The translations under genes were made by a program, and so were the position numbers. From Pleuronectes platessa (taxonomy: Eukaryota > Chordata > Actinopteri > Pleuronectiformes > Pleuronectidae), in the NCBI RefSeq assembly GCF_947347685.1, contig NC_070629.1, positions 744,001-808,000 of the forward strand: 64,000 bases of DNA. Direction: 5' to 3'. Below are positions 19,512 to 28,660 of this stretch, one piece after another (positions within the stretch are counted from its first letter, which is position 1; every line of letters starts with the position of its first letter). The notes below the pieces were generated by a model, which was given only the letters and a program-made list of their open reading frames with translations, ran no database searches and was not told the origin of the DNA.

Positions 19512-21281
19512 TCAGCACGCGAAAGATGGGCAATAGAAAAGTGAACAGCCCTTGCAGATGTATCTGTCACACCCGCGGCACTTTGCGTGAGTTTTACAGT
19601 CCTTGTTCCTGGGGCATATCTGACACCTCTTCCTCTTACTCGCCGCGAGCGGGGCTGCCACGGAGGCTGCGGCGGCTGCGACAACCTGGGCTACACAGGA
19701 GGCCGGACCCTGGGGTTGTTGTCGTTGTTGTGGCTGTTGTTGCTGCAGGGTCAGGCCCGGAGGGGCGGCCGGACGCTCGTGCCGGGTGTCTTCTCGGTCG
19801 CTGTCAACGTCTCTCGGCTCGGCGGTGGCGGCGGCCGCTTTCACGGCCTTCACGACCGCGGCGGACGCCTCGGTGCGAGGGACACGCTCCCTCCGCGCGA
19901 TGTACGGAGCCACGAGAGCCTTTCCCAGCTGCTCGAGGAACACCCTCCGCTTGTTCCGCTTGCCCGACATCCAGTCGGGGTTGACCTCTCGCCATATCAC
20001 AAAGGCGTTGTAGGAAGAGACGTCGAGGATGTTTTGGAAGACGACCAGGGGCCAGCGCGCTGTCTTCCTCCTGCAGCTGTACGTTCCGATCACCTTGTCC
20101 AGGTTGTCCACGCCTCCTTTGTTGCGGTTGTAGTCAAGGCGACGACCGGTTTGCCGTCCGCGCGGTCGCTGACGTCCGCCTCCGAGTGCCGCGTGCGAGA
20201 GCTTCGGCTTGTTCTTCCGAACCGTGCCGACAACGGTGACGTTCCTCTCCAGGAGCCGCCGCGCCAGTTCGTAGGAGGTGAAGTAATTGACGTTGCGCCT
20301 GCTCAGTCCCTCGGTGACGTCGAGCACGACCCGCAGCCCCAGGTTCCTCTCCGGGAGCCCGCCGCTCGGCTTTCCGGTGTAGACTTGCATCTTCCAAGCG
20401 TAGCTGGACACGGCGTCGCACGCCACCCACGACTTGATCCCGTATTTCGCCGGCTTGCTGGGCATGTACTGTCGGAACGGACACCGGCCTGTCGCATGTG
20501 AGCGTGCGCGTGCGTGCGTGTTTGAGGGGGGGGGGGGGGGGGGGTAGGGGAGAGGATAGAGGAGAAGAGACGAAACGTGAACATCGACAATATCTTCAGG
20601 AAAGAAGACAAAATAAGAGAATCTCCGAGTCGCCAGGTGCATACCGGCGGTCAACCCGCGAGGCCACGTGACACGTAACGCGACGAGAAAAAATACACGG
20701 CTGCGATACACGACATAACAAACACGACGAAAAGAATAACAAAAAGAATAACCTCTGAACGGAACCAGTTGCTCGTCCACGGTCACTTCGGGCCCCGGGT
20801 TGTAGAGGAGCGGCAGCCTCGTCGCCCAAGCGTCCCAGACCTCTCGCACGGCCGCCAATTTGTCGGATGCGCGTCTCTCACGTCTCGTCTCGCGGTCGTC
20901 GAATCGCAGCAGTCTGGAGTATGTGTGAAAGACCTTCAGGGGCATCGTGGCGCCGAATGCCTCGCCCCGGGACCTGTAGACGCCCGCCAAGATCAGCAGC
21001 CCCATGTAGGCCCGCAGGTCGGTCGCGTCCATCCCTTTCCAGCCGTCGCCGTATTTCCGACGACCCTCCAGATTAGTCATCTCCAGGACGATGTTCTCTA
21101 CCGTCGGCGTGACAAACAGGCCGAACGTCGAGACCGCGTCGCTGACGCCGGACGTCGCGTGCGTCGTGGGGCCCGGGAAGGGACCCCGACGGGCGTAGCG
21201 GAGGAGGAGGAGGTGGAGGTGGAGGTGGAGGTGGAGGTGGAGGCGGAGCGGCCCTCGCGGTGGTACGGCGTCGAGGACCAT
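19512..21281 (-). CDS. piggyBac transposase (main reading frame, probably inactive)
   Basis: Cut-and-paste transposase acting at TTAA. The 589-codon frame shows the piggyBac core: TPTVENIVLEMTNLEGRR, GLLILAGVYRSRGEA, LRFDDRE, then the three catalytic aspartates in VTVDEQLVPF (D169), VACDAVSSYAW (D289) and GGVDNLDK (D392), then TYSCRRKTARWPLVVF. The C-terminus is the Cys-rich zinc-binding domain (CQICPRNKDCKTHAKCRGC ... CKGC ... YCPSFAC, about residues 548-589). Residues 178-265 are probably intron read-through, so the spliced product would be about 501 aa. The first 27 residues are out of frame with the true N-terminus. Text expected after RSRGEA and between the second and third aspartates is shortened or garbled. 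Family assignment is sure; activity is doubtful. Confidence 0.85.
   Translation of the reverse strand: MVLDAVPPRGPLRLHLHLHLHLHLLLLRYARRGPFPGPTTHATSGVSDAVSTFGLFVTPTVENIVLEMTNLEGRRKYGDGWKGMDATDLRAYMGLLILAGVYRSRGEAFGATMPLKVFHTYSRLLRFDDRETRRERRASDKLAAVREVWDAWATRLPLLYNPGPEVTVDEQLVPFRGYSFCYSFRRVCYVVYRSRVFFLVALRVTWPRGLTAGMHLATRRFSYFVFFPEDIVDVHVSSLLLYPLPYPPPPPPSNTHARARSHATGRCPFRQYMPSKPAKYGIKSWVACDAVSSYAWKMQVYTGKPSGGLPERNLGLRVVLDVTEGLSRRNVNYFTSYELARRLLERNVTVVGTVRKNKPKLSHAALGGGRQRPRGRQTGRRLDYNRNKGGVDNLDKVIGTYSCRRKTARWPLVVFQNILDVSSYNAFVIWREVNPDWMSGKRNKRRVFLEQLGKALVAPYIARRERVPRTEASAAVVKAVKAAAATAEPRDVDSDREDTRHERPAAPPGLTLQQQQPQQRQQPQGPASCVAQVVAAAAASVAAPLAASKRKRCQICPRNKDCKTHAKCRGCDRYICKGCSLFYCPSFAC
20489..20752 (-). 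other. Probable 264-bp intron in the transposase gene
   Basis: On the - strand the exon text CCGTTCAGAG is followed by GTTATT. The segment ends ...CATGCGACAG before GCCGGTGTCC. Removing it joins VPFRG to RCPFRQYMPSKPAKYG, the uninterrupted text usual in this family. The segment is low-complexity near its 3' end (a 19-base C run on the - strand, 20526-20544), has no family similarity, and is an exact multiple of three without stops, so the frame stays open through it. Confidence 0.75.
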
Positions 21282-21360
21282 CTTATTTCTCCGTTTTTGG
21301 ACAGGAAGGTCTCTCTTTGCACGAGTCCTTGTCCTCCTCCTCCTACTCCATCATCATCAT

Positions 21361-21436
21361 CTTCTTCTTCTTCTTCTTCTTCTTCTTCTTCTTCTTCTTC
21401 TTCTTCTTCTTCTTCTTCTTCTTCTTCTTCTTCTTC
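21361..21436 (+). repeat. (TTC)n microsatellite, first tract
   Basis: About 25 uninterrupted TTC units; on the - strand these are GAA codons of the transposase acidic region. Confidence 0.95.
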
Positions 21437-21557
21437 CGAAGATGTGCACGATGAGGAATCTGCAGCAGCGGCGTCGCGCACCAGGTCGTAGTCTTCGACG
21501 CCGCAGTCGTCGGCGTCTTCTTCTTCGTCTTCCTCTTCGTCTTCTTCTTCTACTACG

Positions 21558-21637
21558 TCTTCTTCTTCTTCTTCTTCTTCTTCTTCTTCTTCTTCTTCTT
21601 CTTCTTCTTCTTCTTTTTCTTCTTCTTCTTCTTCTTC
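21558..21637 (+). repeat. (TTC)n microsatellite, second tract, at the LINE 5' junction
   Basis: About 26 TTC units with one TTT interruption, ending where the LINE 5' region (GTTGGTGGAGG) starts. Together with the TTC stretch at 27191-27210 it brackets the LINE. Confidence 0.92.
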
Positions 21638-21792
21638 GTTGGTGGAGGTGTAGTTGTGAAGACAGAGGAGGTGAAGGAAAGCGCGTTCAAACTTATTCAG
21701 ATTTCTGTATGTTTATTGTATGTTCATTGTTGTGTAGTGTTTGTGTACGTTTAGTGTAGTTTGTCTGTGTGTTTGCCGTGTCTGTGGGGGGG
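21638..21792 (+). promoter_or_regulatory. LINE 5' UTR
   Basis: A G/T-rich leader between the TTC tract and the ORF1 start, with many TGTTTGTGT-like stretches. No TATA box stands out. LINE promoters are internal, so any promoter would lie here (inference). Confidence 0.5.
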
Positions 21793-23119
21793 ATGGCGTC
21801 CGCAGGGACGCCGCCGATGTCCCTGAGACATGGCGTCAGGCTGGTGCCTCAGCTCAGCTCCACGGTGGAGCAGGTGCTGTTGGCTGTGGGGGAGCAGGTG
21901 GGACATGAGAACATCTCTTACGCTTCCAGGATGAACAAGGCGCTGGTGATCTTTTTTAAAGATCCAGACTCGGTCACTAAGCTAATTGAGAGCGGTTTAA
22001 CTTTAGAGGAGGAGTTCATTCAAGTGTCCCCGCTAGCGGTAGCTTCCACCCGGATCACCGTGTCCGGTGTCCCCCCGTTCATCCCCAATGAAGCTCTGGA
22101 GAGAGAGCTGAGGAGGTTCGGGAAGTTCGCGATTGGGTTCCGCGCGGTGGCTCTGGGGTGCAGAGACACGAAGCTGAAGCACGTCCAGTCTCTGAGGAGA
22201 CAAGCCTTCATGTTTCTGGAGAATGAGTCTCAGACACTGGACGTGTCTTTCCGGGTTCGCTACGAGGAACAGTTCTACATGGTTTATGCGAGCTCGGGGA
22301 GCATGAAGTGTTTTCAGTGTGGAGAAGTGGGACACAAGAAAGTGACGTGCCCGAACGGGAGACGGGCGGGGGGGGGCCGCTGGAGCGGAAGGAGGGGAGG
22401 GCAGCGCTGGGGTGACTCGGCCTGCGTGGGGCCGGTCGGCCGGTGCTGCTGCGTCCTCTGCGGCTACTGGTTCTGCTGCTGCGGCTCCCGGTGCCGCGGA
22501 TGCGGTTCCGGGGGCGGCGGCTCCCGGTGCCGCGGATGCGGTTACGGGGGCTGAGGCTCCCGGTGCCGCGGATGCGGTTCCGGGGGCGGCGGCTCCCGGT
22601 GCCGCGGATGCGGTTCCGGTGGCTGCGGCTCCCGGGTCGGCTCCGGTGGTACCGGTAGTGCCGGTGGCTGCGGTGAGGTCGAAGAAGAGATGTGAGAAAC
22701 AGGTTGAAATAGAAAAGGTGGTTGTTGCCGAGCAACAACAGGAGATGCAGTGTGGTCCTGCACAGCAGGCAGAACCACAGGCTGAAGTAAACAACAGTCA
22801 GGTTAGTGAGATGGATGTGGAGGAAGATTATGAATCTGATAATGTGTCTCTAGCTGACAGCATCTCACTAAGCGCAGATTTATATTCATTAAAAGAGGTC
22901 AATGAGTTTCTGGATGAATCATTTGGCAAAGCAGTGGAAGTAGGGGAGTACTTCCCAGACGTAGAAAAGTTCATTCAGACAGTCAGTACACTGCAGAAGG
23001 TGGTGGGGACGGATGTCCTGGATGAGAAAAGAAGGTATAGGCTCAGGAAGCATGTCACTGCAGCTAAAAAAGGTCTACCATGTAATATACGGTCCAAGAG
23101 AAGAAAAAGTTGTAAATAA
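21793..23119 (+). CDS. LINE ORF1, CCHC RNA-binding protein (one frameshift)
   Basis: ORF1 proteins bind element RNA to form the transposition particle. The start ATG at 21793 (MASAGTPPMS) is preferred over 21769. The first frame gives an alpha/beta region with RITVSGVPPFIPNEALEREL, RRM-like in character, then the zinc knuckle CFQCGEVGHKKVTC (22309-22350). At a nine-G run (about 22368-22376) the reading must move by one base to continue into a second frame, which holds the Ala/Pro/Gly minisatellite, a charged segment (EMDVEEDYESDNVSLADSIS) and a basic end (KRRKSCK) at 23119. Homopolymer slippage or an assembly error explains the break. The product would be about 440 aa. Confidence 0.78.
22481..22636 (+). 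repeat. 36-bp minisatellite inside LINE ORF1
   Basis: Four copies and a partial fifth of a GC-rich 36-base unit (starting GCGGCTCCCGGTGCCGCGG) at 22481, 22517, 22553, 22589 and 22625. In the ORF1 frame it encodes APGAADAVPGAA repeats. The unit length keeps the frame, so copy number can change without disrupting the protein. Confidence 0.92.
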
Positions 23120-23205
23120 AATTGACCATGACCATTCATCACTGGGTGTTTTCTTTCTGCTGTGTGTACCTGTTTGTCTTTTTAAGCTGCATTTTTTATC
23201 CTCTC

Positions 23206-24490
23206 ATGGCATTACGGGTAGCCTCATTAAACATTAACGGGGGTAGAAGTGCTCAGAAAAGGTTTTTAGTATCAGAAATTTTTAAAGTAAAAAAGCTGGA
23301 TGTCCTTTTTTTACAGGAGACACACAGTGATTGCCTGAATGAGACAGACTGGGGAGTATGGTGGGGGGGGCAGCACACACTCAGCCATGGCTCTAACCTG
23401 AGCGCAGGAGTCGCTGTGTTATTTTCTCCCTCTTTAAACATGACAATTCTATCCAGCACAGAGAGCATGGCAGGCAGGTTTCTGACTATAAGAGTAGAAA
23501 TACACAGTATTATTTTTAATTTAATCAACGTGTATGCACACAACCAAGGTCCTGAACGGGTTACTCTTTTTAAATTATTAAAAAACATGTTGGGTAGTGT
23601 TGGTCAAGGGGAATGTATTGTAATGGGGGGGGATTGGAACTGCTGCACGGATGTCAATCTGGACCGAACAGGACAGGAGCTCCATCCTCAGTCCTCCTCT
23701 TTCCTGGGCCAGACAGTCAAGGAGGCAGATCTAGTGGACCCGTGGAGGAGGCAACATCCTTCGGCCAGGCAGTACACCTGGATAAAGATAACAGACGGCA
23801 GGATCCATGGTGCCCGGCTGGACAGATTTTACATATCCGCTCCTTTTATTACCCGTGTGACAAACTGTCAAATTCACCCGGTTGGCTTCACAGACCATCA
23901 TTTAGTTCTAGTAGATCTACTTTTATCTCCTGCTAGAAAGCCTGGATCCTTCTGGCATTTTAATGTTAAGCTTTTAAAGGATTTAAATTTCTGTGGGAAT
24001 TTTAAGCTGTTCTGGGCCAACTGGGAATCAAAGAAAGAGTTGTTTCCCTCCCTGTGTCAGTGGTGGGAGGTTGGCAAGGGTCAAATTAAGGTGTTCTGCC
24101 AGCAATACACTGCGTACTCTTCAGGGAACATTAAAAGAGCAATGGAGCAGCTAGAGGCTGACATAAAGGAGCTGGAAAGTGTACCTACCAACACGGAGAC
24201 ATTAAAAACTAAAAAACAACAACTAAACTCCTTTCTCCAGGAGAAGGCCAAAGGAGCTCTGGTTCGAGCTCGGTTCCAGAAATTAAAAGACATAGACGCA
24301 CCCACTTCTTTCTTTTTTAATCTGGAGAGATCCGTGGCCCAGGGGAAGCAGATGGTGGGTCTCCGGCTGCCGGATGGGAATATAACAGCAGAACCAGCCG
24401 AGATGAGGAGACACGCAGTGGAGTTTTATTCCGACCTGTTTGGGGCAGAGGAGTGTGACGCTGAAGCTGTGGCCGAGTTGCTGCAGGACC
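23206..24490 (+). CDS. LINE ORF2, part 1: AP-type endonuclease and linker
   Basis: The endonuclease nicks target DNA to prime reverse transcription. The start is taken at MALRVASLNINGG (23206), 86 bases after ORF1; the open frame extends 28 codons upstream with a hydrophobic stretch not typical of the family. Catalytic motifs are in order: LNINGG with the first Asn, LQETH (Glu, 23314-23325), GGDWN (23626-23640), ARLDRFYIS (23812-23838) and FTDHHLVLVD (Asp-His, about 23887-23916). A Lys/Glu-rich linker follows (about 24120-24300). The frame reaches a stop at 24496-24498; the family reading continues in another frame. Confidence 0.85.
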
Positions 24491-27080
24491 ACAGCTGAGT
24501 CCAGGTGAGAGGGACATCCTGAGCTCGGACATCACTCTGGAGGAGCTGACCACTGCAGTTTCGCAGATGGCTGCAGGCAAGTCACCAGGTTTGGATGGAT
24601 TACCGGCAGATTTTTTAAAACATTTCTGGAACATTATGGGACAGGATCTGCTGGATGTCTTGAAGGAGTCGTTTGGGAAGGGGCTTCTTCCAGCCTCCTG
24701 CAGACGAGCTGTAATATCACTCCTGCCGAAGAAAGGGGATCTGACCCTGCTGAAAAACTGGAGACCCGTCTCTCTTTTATGTAGTGACTATAAAGTTTTA
24801 TCTAAGGTTTTAGCAAATAGATTCAAGTTTTTTATGGAAGTGTTTATTGGTGCTGACCAATCCTATTGTGTACCAGGTAGGTCAATGCAAGACAATTTGT
24901 TTTTAATGAGAGACATTTTTGATCTGTGTACAACGTGTAATATTAATATTGGCATTATTTCCATTGACCAGGAAAAAGCATTTGATCGTGTCGATCGTTC
25001 ATTCTTGTTTGCCACACTGCAGACTTTCGGTGTTGGGGAGCATTTTCTGTCCTGGGTGAAACTATTATATAATGATACGTGTTGTGTTTTGAAGGTGGGG
25101 GGAGGGCTGAGCAGACCTGTACCAGTTGAAAGAGGGATAAGGCAGGGATGCCCCATCTCAGGCCAACTCTACAGTGTGGCAATCGAACCGCTCCTGTGTC
25201 GGCTCAGGACTCGGCTGAAAGGCCTGCGTCTGCCTGAGCTGGCTCACAGCCCCCCAATAGTAATATCAGCTTATGCGGATGATGTGAACATCTTTGTCAA
25301 GGATCAGGCAGACATACAAGAATTAGAGGGCAGTCTGTCATTGTATGCGAAGGCTTCATCGGCAAAAGTTAACTGGGGTAAGAGTGAAGCCTGTGTGATT
25401 GGTCAGTGGGACGCAGGGAGAGTACCCCGTCTCCCTGGGAACCTGACATGGGGAATTAAAGGGTTAAAAGTCCTCGGCTTGCATATCGGCAGTGAAGAGA
25501 TAGAGAGGCAGAACTGGGAGGGAGTGCTGGGAAAGGTGCAGGTCAAGTTGTCTAAATGGAAATGGTTGCTACCCCAGTTGTCCTACAGGGGAAGAAGTCT
25601 GATAGTCAATAACCTGGTTGCAGCATCCCTGTGGCACAGACTCTATGTGCTCACTCCTCCACCGGGACTCATGGAGCAACTACAGAGGCTCCTGGTCGAC
25701 TTCTTCTGGTCGGGTCACCACTGGGTGCGGGCGTCCGTGCTGTACCTCCCTGTGGCAGAGGGGGGCCATGGACTAACCGACATCATCGCCAGGACTGCTC
25801 CCTTCAGACTGCAGGCAGCCCAGAGGCTCCTGTACGGCCCCACACTGTGCTGGTCGGCTGTGGCACGCCTGCTGCTCTGGAGAGCCGGGGGCCTTGGTTA
25901 TGACAAACAGCTGTTCCTGTTGAACTCTCCGCAGCACAAACTAACTGGACTCACGCAGTTTTACACCTCTGTGATAGATGCCTGGAGGACACTCAACTTC
26001 ACAAGACCTCCTGACCCTGCGCCTGGGATGTGGCTATTTGAGGAGCCACTGTTTGATAATGGTTTCCTGGTCACTTCAGTCCTGACATCCACACCCACTT
26101 CAACAACGGTAAAAAACAAGTTCAGGGAGGCAGGAATAGTGAAGCTGGGCCACCTGACCCGGACGTCACTTGAGAGGCTGGCAGAGGTGACGGGAATTCG
26201 ATCCACCAGAATGCTGCGGAGCCTCGTGGATGAGGTGTGGCAGGCACTGCCCCAGGCTCTGCGGACCTTCGCCCAGAACAAAAGTCAGGCGGACCAGTGG
26301 ACCAAAACACAGGAATACGTGTTCCCTATCCTGAAGGTGAGTCCTGCAGTGGGGGAGTGGACAGAAGAGAGCGGCCAACTGCTAGCCCTCAGGACTCCAG
26401 CACTGGGCACCTTCAACAACTCTGGAGGGAAACAGCTCTACCATAGCTGCGTGAAGGTCCTGAACTGTCGCTCTCTTGAAGGAGTCAGGGAGTCGAAATG
26501 GATTGAGGTTTTTGGCTCAGACTATTCCCCTAGTGGCAGCTGGCGGGTCCTGTATAAACCTCCGGTGGAGAGACGGATGGCAGACATCCAGTGGAGAATT
26601 ATACATGGAGCTCTAGCTACAAACAGATACAGAGCTCACCTGGACCCAAGCACTGAGGGGGGGTGTCCATTCTGTTCACTGCCTGAGACCCTGGAGCACT
26701 TAGTGGTGTCCTGTCCCAGGTTAGCTGAAATGTTTAAACAGCTGCAGGAGTGGGTGGGGGGGTTAGGAGAGGTTTTCTCGTTGCCACTTTTTGTGTTTGG
26801 ACCCAAGTACACAGCAAGAAAAAAACATACTATGGTTTTAATGAATTTTCTTTTTTCTAATGCAAAGATGGCAACCTGGATTAGTAGAAAAAACAAAATG
26901 GCTGGGGGAGGATGGACAGATCCACTGCGCTGTTTGAGGGGGTTTGTGGCAGCTCGGCTGAGCATTGAACATGCGTATTTTACACTTACTAGCAATTTGG
27001 AGGGTTTCAGGGCTGTGTGGGGTGTGGGACAGGTCCTATGCTCACTGGGGGAGAACCAGTCTCTGGTTTTAACTTTTTAG
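24490..27080 (+). CDS. LINE ORF2, part 2: reverse transcriptase and C-terminal region
   Basis: This frame is open from before the first ATG (24567): PGERDILSSDITLEEL fits directly onto the end of part 1, so one indel near 24478-24495 separates the halves. RT motifs are AAGKSPGLDGLPADF, a conserved VISLLPKKGD, NWRPVSLL, SIDQEKAFDRVD (first catalytic Asp), GIRQGCPISGQLYS and SAYADDVNIF (YADD, 25272-25283). The C-terminal part carries CPFC-x7-H-x4-C (26664-26714), the Cys/His motif of L1/Tx1 ORF2. It ends at 27080. The total ORF2 would be about 1290 aa, normal for the clade. No other stop is seen, so the copy is young. Confidence 0.88.
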
Positions 27081-27190
27081 GTTTGGTTTATGATGTGTGC
27101 GTGTATATAATGTTTTCATCCCTTGTCTTTTCCCAAAAAAAAAAAAAAAAAAAAAATGTCTCTTAAATAAAGTTATTTAAAAGTCAAAAG
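27081..27190 (+). other. LINE 3' UTR and tail
   Basis: A short 3' UTR with an A22 tract (27135-27156), then TGTCTCTTAAATAAAG with AATAAA at 27166-27171, ending before the TTC stretch. The A tract lying internal to the end means the tail is not simple poly(A). Confidence 0.7.
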
Positions 27191-27210
27191 TCTTCATCTT
27201 CTTCTTCTTC
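27191..27210 (+). repeat. TTC stretch at the LINE 3' junction
   Basis: TCTTCATCTTCTTCTTCTTC resumes the microsatellite interrupted by the LINE and borders the right arm of the piggyBac element. Confidence 0.85.
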
Positions 27211-27639
27211 TAATCACCGAGCAGGAGCAGGTTTCGATTACACAAACGGATGCAGCGTGTCAGTCCAGCGTCGCGAGTCTCAGGGTCACGGGGACCCCAA
27301 TCAGAGTGACGGCCCTCAACGCGAGCGGCCGCGCAAGCCCCTCAGCTCGAGCCTTCGGGTCTCAGAGACCCAGGCCGATGAGACTCCCCAATGCGGGCAT
27401 CCCAGGGGTCCTACGTCACAGCGGCGCGCAACTTGGAGCGGGTGTGACAAATACATCTGCAAGGGCTGTTCGCTTTTCTATTGCCCTTCGTGCGCGTGCT
27501 GATGTGTGGTGGGCTGTGCGTGTGCATGTGTGCGCGTGCGTCTGTGTGTTTGAAGCAGGGTATCGCAAACAAGCGTTAGTCAAATCTCTACCCAAACGCT
27601 CACAGCCAACAGCATGGGGAAGCAGGGACAACACAAGGG
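27205..27639 (-). repeat. piggyBac right arm (long terminal inverted repeat)
   Basis: Reverse complement of the left arm with scattered differences. On the + strand it carries the Cys-rich C-terminal codons (SGCDKYICKGC ... CPSCAC then TGA, about 27440-27502), a relic and not a gene: the preceding text (27257-27436) has no transposase similarity although it stays open. It ends in GGGACAACACAAGGG. Confidence 0.82.
27625..27639 (-). repeat. piggyBac terminal inverted repeat, right
   Basis: GGGACAACACAAGGG, followed by TTAA at 27640-27643. Exact inverse of the left terminus. Confidence 0.9.
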
Positions 27640-28660
27640 TTAATTTGATTTAAATATTTTTTTTGTAAAATTGTTTTAATATAATTTTTATTTATGTGCA
27701 CAGCAGGATGTGCCGCACATGATGTGCGCCCCACAGAATTTGCGCCCCACAGGATGTGCAAGCGCAGTTTTGTTATTAATTTGATTTAAATATTTTTTTT
27801 TGTAAATTTTTTTAAATATTTTTTTTATTTATGTGCGCAGCAGGATGTGCGCTGCAGGATGTGCGCCCCACAGAATTTTCGCCCCACAGGATGTGCAAGC
27901 ACAGTTTTTTTATTAATTTGATTTAAATATTTTTTTTTAATTTTAAATATTTTTTTTATTTATGTGCGCAGCAGTATGTGCTTCGCAGGATGTGTGCCCC
28001 ACAGAATTTGTGCCCAACAGGAGGTGCAAGCACAGTTTTTTATTACTTTGATTTAAATATTTTTTTTGTACATTTTTTTTAATATTATTTTTATTTATTT
28101 GCGTAGCAGCATATGCGCTGCAGGATGTGCGCCCCACAGAATTTGCGCCCTACAGGATGTGCAAGCACAGTCTTTTTAATAATTTGATTTAAAAAAAAAA
28201 AATTGTAATTTTTTTAAAATTTTTTTTAAATTTATGTGCGCAGCAGGATGTGCGCCGCAGGATGTGCGCCCCACAGAATTTGCGCCCCACAGGATGTGCA
28301 AGCACAGTTTTTTTATTAATTTGATTTAAATATTTTTTTTTAATTTTAAATATTATTTTTATTTATGTGCGCAGCAGGATGTGCGCTGCAGGATGTGCGC
28401 CCCACATAATTTGCGCCCCACAGGATATGCAAGCACAGTTTTTTTATTAATTTGATTAAAATAATTTTTTTTGTAAAAATGTTTTAATATTATTTTTATT
28501 TATATCTGCAGCAGGATGTGCGCTGCAGGATGTGCGCCCCACAGAATGTGCAAGCACAGTTTTTTTATTAATTTGATTTAAAAAAAAAATTGTAAATTCT
28601 TTTTAATATTATTTTTATTAATGTGCGCAGCAAGATGTGCGCCCCACAGAAATTGCGCCC
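27640..28660 (+). repeat. Diverged edge of the satellite
   Basis: The first seven or so monomers carry more private changes than those inside the array (for example TATGTGCTTCGCAGG, GCGTAGCAGCATATGCGC, TATATCTGCAGCAGG). Loss of homogenisation at array edges is expected from unequal exchange. Confidence 0.75.

Larger units (their letters stand above)
21185..21637 (-). pseudogene. Acidic N-terminus of the piggyBac transposase, frameshifted and cut off
   Basis: On the - strand the frame reads a long poly-Glu run, an Asp/Glu-rich stretch with DCGVEDYDLVRDAAAADS, a second poly-Glu run, DDDDGVGGGGQG, then FLSKNGEIRWSSTPYHREGR, the conserved sequence preceding the piggyBac core. The frame differs from the main ORF. 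The shift lies in the (GGAGGT)n tract at about 21199-21245. Upstream, the Glu run ends at the LINE junction, so the start codon is not in the contiguous sequence. Confidence 0.75.
21638..27190 (+). mobile_element. L1/Tx1-clade LINE, near full length
   Basis: It has a 5' UTR of about 155 bp, ORF1 with one CCHC knuckle, ORF2 with an AP-type endonuclease at the N-terminus and a reverse transcriptase, and a 3' end with an A22 tract (27135-27156) and AATAAA at 27166. The two-ORF order, the N-terminal endonuclease and the single knuckle in ORF1 fit the Tx1 group of the L1 clade. Length (5.55 kb) is complete for the group. TTC repeats lie on both sides, so the target was a TTC/GAA microsatellite. 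Confidence 0.88.
18937..27639 (-). mobile_element. piggyBac-type DNA transposon, 8.7 kb, carrying a nested LINE
   Basis: TTAA at 18933-18936 is followed by CCCTTGTGTTGTCCC. At the other end GGGACAACACAAGGG (27625-27639) is followed by TTAA at 27640-27643. TTAA target duplication with termini starting CCC/GGG is the hallmark of piggyBac elements. The transposase lies inside on the - strand. Subtracting the LINE (21638-27190) leaves about 3.1 kb, a normal size for the superfamily. The termini continue into inverted arms of about 440 bp. Confidence 0.88.

Noticed and set aside
18827..19684. Long Ser- or Lys-rich ORFs across the GAA tract and piggyBac left arm
   Set aside because: Low-complexity read-through of (GAA)n/(TTC)n and CA-rich sequence; the transposase relic in the arm explains the only family similarity.
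27257..27502. 81-codon + strand ORF ending in a Cys-rich motif as a separate gene
   Set aside because: The Cys-rich end is the transposase C-terminus carried in the inverted arm; the upstream codons have no counterpart in the transposase.
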